From: JBHIBR01 sp046759145 [NCBI: Nitrospinota bacterium]
Lineage (GTDB): Bacteria > UBA8248
Length of the DNA: 7,214 nucleotides
Reading direction: 5' to 3'
Assembly (NCBI GenBank): GCA_046759145.1
Contig: JBHIBR010000091.1
Location: 1 to 7,214 of the forward strand
The position numbers and the translations under genes were made by a program. The notes below the pieces were generated by a model, which was given only the letters and a program-made list of their open reading frames with translations, was not told the DNA's origin and did not search any database. This document shows positions 1 through 5,136 of the stretch, piece by piece. How positions within the stretch are numbered: position 1 is the stretch's first letter; every line of letters starts with the position of its first letter.

Positions 1-30
1 CTTCAGGCAGGGGGCGATGGCGTCCTTCAT
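1..30 (-). CDS. Possible 5' end of an unidentified gene leaving the left edge
   Basis: On the minus strand an ATG at 30 opens ten codons reading MKDAIAPCLK before the window ends. It is preceded by the purine run GGAGAGCGGGAGGG, which could serve as a ribosome binding site. Too little is visible to assign a family. The same frame is also open upstream, back into the RidA-like fragment, so this ATG may not be the true start, or the two pieces may be one gene split by a frameshift. Coding status is tentative. Confidence 0.3.
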   Translation of the reverse strand, partial: MKDAIAPCLK

Positions 31-70
31 CCCTCCCGCTCTCCAATGAGAAAGCCAGGGCAAATCCACC

Positions 71-229
71 TCAGTATGTTGCGGCCCACGTTGCCCTTGC
101 AGCGGGGCTCCCGTCCAGACCCGCCCCTGTCTGGCCAGCGAGGTAGAGGGTCTTGCCGGCGAGCACCGCCTGGGAGTAACGCCCCGGGGCGGCGGTGGGC
201 TGGGTGGTTCGAAAGCGCCGGTGGGCCAT
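71..229 (-). pseudogene. Truncated RidA (YjgF/YER057c/UK114) family fragment
   Basis: RidA-family proteins are small trimeric enamine/imine deaminases that clear reactive 2-aminoacrylate-type intermediates in the cytoplasm. From the ATG at 229, with a good ribosome binding site (GGGGGAGGA, about 8-9 nt upstream), the reading MAHRRFRTTQ... continues as APGRYSQAVLAG and LYLAGQTGAGLDG. This matches the typical RidA N-terminus, where a P-x-x-YSQAV stretch is followed by a strand ending in GQ. After about residue 40 the family resemblance stops, and a TGA ends the frame after 52 codons, against roughly 120-140 residues for a complete RidA. The missing part includes the usual catalytic Arg/Glu region. 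I read it as a gene broken by frameshift or deletion; a sequencing indel is the alternative. It is divergent from the protease gene at 349. Confidence 0.55.
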
Positions 230-348
230 AGCTCAGTCCTCCCCCGAAAGGCACGTCTGGCCGCCGAAAGGGAAGGCAGCCCTGGGTCGCCCCCGGGCCG
301 GGTGTATGCTATAGAGAAGACGAGCTGTACCCCCCCGGGAGCTATCCC

Positions 349-1464
349 ATGGGATGGTCCTTCCGCATCTTCACCCTCTTCGGCATCCCCATCAAGGTCC
401 ACTTCACCTTCCTCCTGCTCCTCGTCTTCCTCGCCTTCTGGCCCCGGGGGGAGGCCGCCCAGGCGGCGTCGGCCTTCCACACGGTGGCCTCGGTGCTGCT
501 CATCTTCGCCTGCGTCCTGCTGCACGAGCTGGGACACAGCCTAGTGGCGAAGTCCTTCCGCACCCCGGTGCTGGACATCACGCTGCTGCCCATTGGCGGT
601 GTGGCGCGGATCGAGGAGCTGGGCGAGAAGCCCTGGCAGGAGGTGGCCATCGCGGCGGCGGGGCCGGCGGTGAGTTTCGCCCTGGCGGGCGCTTTCTACC
701 TCTTGGTCCGGGCCCCGGCGGACCACCTCCGCATCCTCACGGGCAACTACCTGGTCAATCTCTACACAATCAACCTGATCCTGGGGCTGTTCAACCTCCT
801 GCCGGCGCTGCCCATGGACGGGGGGAGGATCCTGCGGGGGCTGTTGGCCGCGCGGCTCAACCTTGTGCGGGCGACCCACATCGCCACCGCCATCGGCAAA
901 GGGTTGGCGCTGGTGATGCTTTTCGTTGGGGTCTTCTTCAACTGGTGGCTCGCCATGATCGCCCTGTTCATCTACCTAGGCGCCGAGGCCGAGGAGCAGG
1001 GCGTCGCCCTGCGCCGCACCCTGGCCCGGGTGTCCGCCTCCCGCGCCATGCTGACCCCCGTCCGCTCCCTCTCGCCCACCATGCGCTTGGCGGAGCTCAG
1101 GGAGCTCTTGCGCCACAGCGCCCAGATGGACTTCCCCATCCTGGAGAGGGGGCACGTGGTGGGCCTCCTTGCCAAGGACGCCATCCTGAGCGCCCTCTGC
1201 GAGAAGGAACCCGAGGTTCCCATCAGCGAGATCATGGACCGCCGCGTCGTCTCAGCGCGGGAGACCACCCCCTTGGACCATCTCTACCAGCACATGCGGC
1301 GGCACCAGCTCTCCCTCGTCCCCATCCTCCGCCGCGGGGAGCTGGTGGGCCTCCTCACCCTGGAGCAGATCGGCAAGTACCACCTGCTCTGCGGGACGGG
1401 AAAGAGGGCGGAAGAGGTGGCGGGGCTTGAGGAGATCCCCCCCGGCGAGCGGGCGAGGGCGTGA
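349..1464 (+). CDS. Site-2 protease-like membrane metalloprotease (M50) with two CBS domains
   Basis: This 371-residue protein is a zinc metalloprotease of the M50/S2P type, which cleaves substrates within the membrane. HELGH at residues 59-63 supplies two zinc-ligand histidines and the catalytic glutamate. NLLPALPMDGGR at 149-160 matches the conserved N-x-x-P-x-x-P-x-DGG motif carrying the third ligand, Asp157. Hydrophobic segments lie near 16-30, 44-58, 97-120, 134-152 and 184-210. The C-terminal half holds two CBS repeats (about 231-290 and 292-345), the second containing the typical EIMDRRVVSA and LVPILRRGELVGLLT stretches. CBS pairs often bind adenine nucleotides, so energy-state control of the protease is plausible but inferred. 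The start follows a GGGAG site at 337-341 with 7 nt spacing. The gene is convergent with the PhnD-like gene, 65 bp away, and the substrate is unknown. Confidence 0.94.
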   Translation: MGWSFRIFTLFGIPIKVHFTFLLLLVFLAFWPRGEAAQAASAFHTVASVLLIFACVLLHELGHSLVAKSFRTPVLDITLLPIGGVARIEELGEKPWQEVAIAAAGPAVSFALAGAFYLLVRAPADHLRILTGNYLVNLYTINLILGLFNLLPALPMDGGRILRGLLAARLNLVRATHIATAIGKGLALVMLFVGVFFNWWLAMIALFIYLGAEAEEQGVALRRTLARVSASRAMLTPVRSLSPTMRLAELRELLRHSAQMDFPILERGHVVGLLAKDAILSALCEKEPEVPISEIMDRRVVSARETTPLDHLYQHMRRHQLSLVPILRRGELVGLLTLEQIGKYHLLCGTGKRAEEVAGLEEIPPGERARA

Positions 1465-1529
1465 AGGGCCCTCCTCCCGCCCGCCGGCGGAGCAGGCGGC
1501 CTCATGGCTGCCGGTCGCTTGGAGGTGCG

Positions 1530-2522
1530 CTAGTTCTTCTTCGCCAGCTGCGCGGGCTCGATGATCCCTGCGAGCCGGGCCGCCTCGACCAGCCGGGCGT
1601 AGAGCGAGCTGTCCACGGGCACCAGCTTCTTCCAGCCATAGATGTTGCGCAGGATGGCGTTCTTCTCCGGCCGGTTGAGCTTGGCGAGCGCCGCCCGGGT
1701 CTTCTCCTTGGCCCGCCCGGAGAGGTTTCCCGCCAGCGCTATCCCGTGGGAGGGGACGGGGCCGTTCTCGGCGAGCACGCGGATCTTCGCCCTTTCCGCT
1801 GGCGTGAGGAAGCGAGCTGGGGCGAACTGGGAGGCCGCGGCGGCGTCCGCCTGGCCCGAGACGAGCGCCCGTAGCGCCTGCTCGTAGCCCCCGGCGAAGA
1901 AGACCCGCTTGAAGAAGCTCCGGTGCTCATCCACGCTCTTGAAGAGCCCCTTCCGGATCATGAGTTCGTTCGGAAAGAGGTAGCCCGAGGAGGAGAGAGG
2001 GTCAGTGAAGGCCATCGTCTTTCCACGCAGGTCCTGGAGCTTTCGGATGTCGCTCTCGGCCCGGACGAAGATGCGGGAAAAATAGAAGGGCCTTCCGCCC
2101 CGGTCCACCGCCATCACCATCTCCGCCCCCGCCAGCCGCTGGGCGAGGGCGTAGGGGAGGGAGGGCAGGAAGGCCATCTGCGCGTGGCCGGCCCGCATGG
2201 CCTCGATGATGCCGGCGTAGTCGGCGGCCACGAAGGTGCGCACAGGAAGGCCCAGCTCCGCTGCGAGATAGGTGGCGAAGGCTTTGGTGTTGAGCTCGAG
2301 CTTGACTGGGTCCTCCTGGGGCGTGAAGGCGACCACGAACTGCTTGAGGTCCGAGAGCTCCTTGCCCGCACCGGGAGCGTGCGGAGGAAACGCGAGAGCC
2401 AGGGCGGAAGCCAGAAGCAACGCCAGCAAAGGCCCGGGAGCGCGCAGGGGAGAGCGTACTCTCTCGCCTCCCCGAACCCTCCCTTCCTGGCCGAATCTCC
2501 CCCCGAGTGGCTTGAAGGTCAT
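1530..2522 (-). CDS. PhnD-like phosphate/phosphite/phosphonate-type periplasmic binding protein
   Basis: This is a periplasmic solute-binding protein of the PhnD-like group, 330 residues from the chosen start. The N-terminus has a basic stretch and a hydrophobic core (PLLALLLASALALAF, residues 31-45), with likely export processing near residue 50. Family features are YAGIIEAMRAGHAQMAFLPS (about 102-121), LRGKTMAFTDPLSSSGYLFP (165-184) and GGYEQALRALVSGQADAAA (211-229). In this family the S-S-S-G region after the D-P contacts an oxyanion ligand. The ATG at 2522 is preferred over one at 2570 because AGAGGAGGG lies 7 nt upstream of it. No phnC/phnE-like ATPase or permease is adjacent, so this is an orphan binding protein here, and the true ligand (phosphonate, phosphite or another oxyanion) cannot be told. 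A clear promoter lies at 2584-2613. Confidence 0.9.
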   Translation of the reverse strand: MTFKPLGGRFGQEGRVRGGERVRSPLRAPGPLLALLLASALALAFPPHAPGAGKELSDLKQFVVAFTPQEDPVKLELNTKAFATYLAAELGLPVRTFVAADYAGIIEAMRAGHAQMAFLPSLPYALAQRLAGAEMVMAVDRGGRPFYFSRIFVRAESDIRKLQDLRGKTMAFTDPLSSSGYLFPNELMIRKGLFKSVDEHRSFFKRVFFAGGYEQALRALVSGQADAAAASQFAPARFLTPAERAKIRVLAENGPVPSHGIALAGNLSGRAKEKTRAALAKLNRPEKNAILRNIYGWKKLVPVDSSLYARLVEAARLAGIIEPAQLAKKN

Positions 2523-2581
2523 GATGTTTCCCTCCTCTGAATGTTCCCCCAAAGTGACGTGGCAGTACATCCGCCTGTTGC

Positions 2582-2614
2582 TTGATATATCAATCCTACG
2601 ATTGGCATGTCAAT
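2582..2614. promoter_or_regulatory. Pair of operator-like dyads overlapping the -10 and -35
   Basis: TTGATATATCAA (2582-2593) is a perfect 12 bp palindrome. ATTGGCATGTCAAT (2601-2614) is a 14 bp dyad with one non-matching symmetric pair. Aligned as direct repeats (TTGATATATCAAT and TTGGCATGTCAAT) they agree at 10 of 13 positions, and their centres are exactly 20 bp apart, about two helical turns. One covers the -10 and the other the -35 of the minus-strand promoter, a placement typical of repression by a dimer pair. The regulator is unknown and is not encoded in the window. Confidence 0.45.
2584..2613 (-). promoter_or_regulatory. Sigma70-type promoter for the PhnD-like gene
   Basis: On the minus strand a perfect -35 hexamer TTGACA (2613-2608) is followed by an 18 bp spacer and a -10 reading TATATC (2589-2584). 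Transcription would start near 2577 and give a leader of about 55 nt to the ATG at 2522. AT-rich sequence with an A/T run (TATTTTTTGA) lies just upstream and could act as an UP element. It is one of the few AT-rich patches in an otherwise GC-rich window. Confidence 0.6.
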
Positions 2615-2702
2615 CAAAAAATAGAGCTCTTCAACGGGGAAATTTAAGTTATTGTTTTCGAAGGCTCTAAATCACATCTTCCGGTTGCCGGCCCCGGCCG
2701 CC

Positions 2703-2731
2703 TTGACGTGGGGGCTGCCGGGCCGTATGTA
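2703..2731 (+). promoter_or_regulatory. Possible promoter for the cyclic-nucleotide-binding gene
   Basis: TTGACG (2703-2708) is followed by a 17 bp spacer and TATGTA (2726-2731). The -35 matches five of six consensus bases; the -10 matches only the first three. Transcription would begin near 2738, just ahead of the strong ribosome binding site, and this agrees with translation starting at 2762. The call is weak because the -10 is poor and the region is GC-rich. Confidence 0.35.
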
Positions 2732-2761
2732 GGGAGGTCCCGCGCAGCGGGAGGAGGGAGG

Positions 2762-3292
2762 ATGAGCGCGGACGAGAAGGAAGAGGCTCGCAGCGAGAGA
2801 TTTCGGTGCTTTGTCCGCTGGCTTCAGTCCTACACCCTTTTCCGGGGCATGACCGCTGAGGAGGTGGAGCGCATCCTCCGCCTGGGCGTGCGCCGCCGGA
2901 TGCGCCGCATGGATACCATTTTCCAGGAGGGGACCGTCGAGGAGAGCTTCTATCTGATTCTCGAGGGGAGCGTGGCGATCACGCAGAACGTCGGGGGGCA
3001 GGAGCAACACCTTGCCACGCTGGAGGAGGGCCACTGCTTCGGGGAGGTGGGCATCCTCCAGGCGGGGCCGCGGACGGCCTCGGCCGCTGCGCGCTCGGAT
3101 GGGCTGCTCCTGGTGGTGGACCGCAAGGCCGCCGAGGGCCTGGGGCCCGAGCTCTCTCTCAAGTTCTACCGCAACCTCGCCCTCACCCTCGTCGAGAAGC
3201 TGGCCATCGCCAACTCCACCATCGACCGGTTGACCACCCACCTCCGGGAAGTGACCAGCGCTCCCCGGCCCGGGACAGCCGGGCCCGCCTAG
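2762..3292 (+). CDS. Stand-alone cyclic nucleotide-binding (cNMP-binding) domain protein
   Basis: This 176-residue protein is almost entirely one Crp/PKA-type cyclic nucleotide-binding domain. It has a leading helix (FVRWLQSYTLFRGMTAEEVE, 17-36), then beta strands with D-T-I-F-Q-E-G (51-57) and FYLILEGSVAI (63-73). The phosphate-binding cassette is at 93-110: F-G-E-V with Glu95, and G-P-R-T-A with Arg104, the residues that in the family hold the ribose and the cyclic phosphate. A C-terminal helix follows (about 131-160), but there is no helix-turn-helix, kinase or channel domain. It may therefore act by protein-protein contact, which is inference. The start is set by GGAGG at 2750-2754, 7 nt before the ATG; an in-frame GTG at 2708 lacks such a site and overlaps the putative -35. 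The gene is divergent from the PhnD-like gene. Confidence 0.9.
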   Translation: MSADEKEEARSERFRCFVRWLQSYTLFRGMTAEEVERILRLGVRRRMRRMDTIFQEGTVEESFYLILEGSVAITQNVGGQEQHLATLEEGHCFGEVGILQAGPRTASAAARSDGLLLVVDRKAAEGLGPELSLKFYRNLALTLVEKLAIANSTIDRLTTHLREVTSAPRPGTAGPA

Positions 3293-3344
3293 GACGGAGA
3301 CCTGAGCGGCTTCCTCTGGTGTAGCCAGGTGGGCGAGCCCGCGT

Positions 3345-3372
3345 GCCTCCCCTCCCGGCAGCCGGGGGAGGC
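3345..3372 (+). terminator. Strong GC hairpin after the cNMP-binding gene
   Basis: GCCTCCCC (3346-3353 region) pairs perfectly with GGGGAGGC (3365-3372), and an inner CGG/CCG pair closes a CAG loop. It lies about 55 bp past the stop of the cNMP-binding gene and could help terminate or stabilise the transcript. No T run follows, so it is not a canonical intrinsic terminator. Confidence 0.3.
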
Positions 3373-3463
3373 GGAGGGGGTACGTCCGTCCTTGCGGCTG
3401 CCTTGCTGGGGGGCGGGGGCATGGGCTAAAGTGGCGGCACTGGGAGGAAGGTAGGGGAGGATC

Positions 3464-3479
3464 GGGCGCGCACGCGCCC
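3464..3479 (+). promoter_or_regulatory. Perfect GC dyad in the leader of the selenoprotein gene
   Basis: GGGCGCG (3464-3470) and CGCGCCC (3473-3479) are perfect inverted repeats separated by CA. The dyad ends 8 nt before the GGGAG ribosome binding site (3487-3491) and 19 nt before the ATG at 3499. As DNA it could be an operator; as RNA, a compact hairpin just upstream of the ribosome site. Its role is unknown, and in GC-rich DNA chance cannot be excluded. Confidence 0.35.
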
Positions 3480-3498
3480 TTGCAATGGGAGATGGCCG

Positions 3499-4059
3499 AT
3501 GCCTCACATCCGGATGCTGGACATCGAGGAGATCGGGGACCCGGAGATCCGGGAGATGATCCGCGAGGCGGAGCGGCACCGCGCCCCCGACCCCAACTTC
3601 TTCCGGATGATGGCCCACAACCCCGAGCTCGCGAAGCGCTTCTACAGGACCTGGCAGGAGTCCTTCAACGGGGGTGCCATTGACCACCGGCTCAAGGAGG
3701 TGATCCGGGTCAAGATGTCCCGGATGGTGGGGTGTAGCTACTGAAGCAACGTCCGCTCCGCTTTGGCAAAGCGGATGGGCCTCACCGAGGACGAGATCGA
3801 CGCCGCCGAGGACTACGAGAGCAACCCCCGCCTCAGCGAGCGGGAGAAGTTGGCTATCCGTTACTGCGCGCAGATGATGTCCGACCCCCAGGAGATCCGG
3901 GGTGAGTTCTACGCCGAGATGAGGGAGCACTTCACCGAGGCGGAGATCATGGAGCTCGGCGTGTTCGCAGCCCTGAACCTAGGCTTCCATACCTTCTTCT
4001 CCACCTTGGAGTTCTACCCCGCCTACGACCGTGAGGGTCGGCCCACCGGGGCCGCCTGA
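3499..4059 (+). CDS. AhpD/carboxymuconolactone decarboxylase-family selenoprotein (CxxU)
   Basis: Read through one in-frame TGA (3742-3744), this gene encodes 186 residues, a usual length for the single-domain AhpD-like/CMD group. The region before the TGA ends ...KEVIRVKMSRMVGCSY, and the sequence after it continues SNVRSALAKRMGLTEDEI. Both are family-typical and flank a position that is the second Cys of the CxxC motif in homologues. The active site becomes C79-S-Y-U82. Glu67 lies 12 residues before Cys79, the spacing of Glu118/Cys130 in mycobacterial AhpD; the position of AhpD His137 is Arg86. Family members are alpha-helical thiol peroxidases or disulfide reductases, and the exact substrate here is unknown. 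The gene ends at another TGA (4057-4059), and other genes nearby also stop with TGA, so a general code change is unlikely. The start follows GGGAG at 3487-3491 with 7 nt spacing. The alternative is a nonsense mutation or base error turning TGC/TGT into TGA. Confidence 0.87.
3742..3779 (+). promoter_or_regulatory. Bacterial SECIS element: UGA plus downstream stem-loop
   Basis: After the UGA at 3742-3744, UCCGCUUU (3757-3764) pairs perfectly with AAAGCGGA (3768-3775), an 8 bp stem closed by the loop GGC (3765-3767). The distance from UGA to the first loop base is 20 nt. Known bacterial SECIS elements have a small apical loop with a G in its first two positions, roughly 16-37 nt after the UGA, to recruit SelB with Sec-tRNA; all of this fits. 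Two further C-G pairs (3753-3754 with 3778-3779) could form below a 2x2 internal loop. The stem uses consecutive GCT, TTG and GCA codons, although most Ala and Leu codons in the gene end in C or G. That suggests, without proving, selection on the RNA. Confidence 0.75.
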
Positions 4060-4135
4060 GGGGCGGGAGCGGCGGCCGTCGGGGCTACGGGGAGCACTGG
4101 CTTTTTCGGAGGAGGGCTGACGAGGGAGAGGCGCG

Positions 4136-4939
4136 ATGGCGCAAGCGGTGTGCAACGACATCCAGCTCAGCTACGACGATTCGAACCCCACGGGCTACCA
4201 GCCGGCTGTGGTCTTCCTCCACGGGGTCACCCTGAACCGGGGGATGTGGGAGCCGCAGCAGCACTCCCTGCGGGGCCGCTTCCGGGTGATCGCCTACGAC
4301 CTCCGGGGTCACGGACGCTCTGAGAAGCCACGCACGGGCTACGGCCGGGCGGAGGAAGTCCGCGACCTCCTGGCTCTGCTCGACCACCTCCGCCTCAGCC
4401 GGGCCGCCCTCGTGGGGCTGGGCCGGGGCGCCTCCATCGCCCTCGACTTTGCCCTCCAGCATCCCGACCGGACGCGCGCCCTCGTCCTGATGGCCCCCCC
4501 CGTTGACACCGAGCGCTTCGTGCCCGAGATGGTGGCCCACTGGACGCGCGCGGTGGACACGCTCCGGGAGAACGGCCTGCGGGCTGCCCGGGAGTTCTGG
4601 CTGGGGCTCGACCTCTACGCCCCCGCCCGGGAGAAGCCCGAGATGGCCCGGGCGCTGGAAGAGATGGTCGGACTCTACACGGGCCCGCACTGGATCGACC
4701 CCGATCCTCCCTCTAACCCCTCGCTGGCCGAGGTCGCGGCCGAGCTCCGTCGGCCCGCCCTCGTCCTGATCGGAGAGCGGGACCTCCAGGGGTTCCACAA
4801 CGCGGCCGACTATCTGAGCGAGAAACTTCCCCAGGGCGAGAAGCGCTCCATCGCGGACGCTGGCCACCTGGTGAGCCTGGAGGCGCCGGAGGAGGTCAAC
4901 CGGGCTCTCGGGGAGTTCCTTGCCAAGAGTGCTGGTTAA
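4136..4939 (+). CDS. Alpha/beta hydrolase-fold protein lacking the nucleophile serine
   Basis: This 267-residue protein has the full alpha/beta hydrolase layout. It includes the oxyanion-loop motif VVFLHG (25-30), VIAYDLRGHGRSEKP (51-65), a nucleophile-elbow region at 91-103, a cap region (about 125-190), the acid in LVLIGERD (Asp216) and the histidine in DAGHLVSLE (His244). The elbow, normally G-x-S-x-G, reads G94-L-G96-R-G98: the nucleophile position is Gly, encoded by GGC, one base from the Ser codon AGC. Normal Ser-hydrolase chemistry is therefore doubtful; another function, loss of activity or a base error are possible. A GAGGGAGAG site at 4122-4130 precedes the ATG. The gene lies 76 bp after the selenoprotein gene on the same strand and is probably cotranscribed with it. 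The pairing superficially recalls the beta-ketoadipate PcaC/PcaD pair, but neither protein can be assigned to that pathway. Confidence 0.9.
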   Translation: MAQAVCNDIQLSYDDSNPTGYQPAVVFLHGVTLNRGMWEPQQHSLRGRFRVIAYDLRGHGRSEKPRTGYGRAEEVRDLLALLDHLRLSRAALVGLGRGASIALDFALQHPDRTRALVLMAPPVDTERFVPEMVAHWTRAVDTLRENGLRAAREFWLGLDLYAPAREKPEMARALEEMVGLYTGPHWIDPDPPSNPSLAEVAAELRRPALVLIGERDLQGFHNAADYLSEKLPQGEKRSIADAGHLVSLEAPEEVNRALGEFLAKSAG

Positions 4940-5136
4940 GGGAGAGCGAGCCCCGAACCCCGAGGACTCCGCCCCCTGGGAGCCATGCTGTGAGCCCCCA
5001 ACAGTTGGCCGGGGTGCTCGGAGGCGAAGCCAACTGGGAGCGCCGGGAGGTGCAAGTGGAGGGCACAAGGCCAGGGTTGGCTCTCCTCCAGGGCGGGGCC
5101 CGGTGGAAGCGCGCTCGCCTGGCCCGCCGCCTGGTG

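Noticed and set aside
223-236. GGGCCATAGCTCAG resembles the 5' end of a tRNA, and GGTTCGAA at about 206-213 resembles a T-loop.
   Set aside because: The two are in the wrong order, and no D-loop, anticodon arm or acceptor pairing follows. The first overlaps the start region of the RidA-like fragment on the other strand.
1465-1529. GC-rich inverted repeat (CCGCCGGCGG) between the convergent protease and PhnD-like genes as a bidirectional terminator.
   Set aside because: The pairing is short, has no flanking T or A runs and is expected by chance in DNA this GC-rich.
2582-2593. TTGATATATCAA looks like an FNR box.
   Set aside because: The FNR consensus is TTGAT-N4-ATCAA; here the half-sites are only 2 bp apart, and the window has no FNR-type regulator with a DNA-binding domain.
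3403-3432. TTGCTG, an 18 bp spacer and TAAAGT as a promoter for the selenoprotein gene.
   Set aside because: Only three of six and four of six matches in a G-rich context; too weak to list as a feature.
3499-4059. A general TGA reassignment (Trp or Gly code) could explain the in-frame TGA.
   Set aside because: TGA is used as the normal terminator of the protease gene (1462-1464), the lipoprotein gene (6100-6102) and this gene itself. The homologous residue is Cys, not Trp or Gly.
4057-4090. The terminal TGA of the selenoprotein gene could itself be a Sec codon, since CCGT/ACGG can form a hairpin at a similar distance.
   Set aside because: The stem is only 4 bp with a 7 nt loop, and the sequence after the TGA is low-complexity Gly/Ala without family resemblance. 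The protein is already of normal length.
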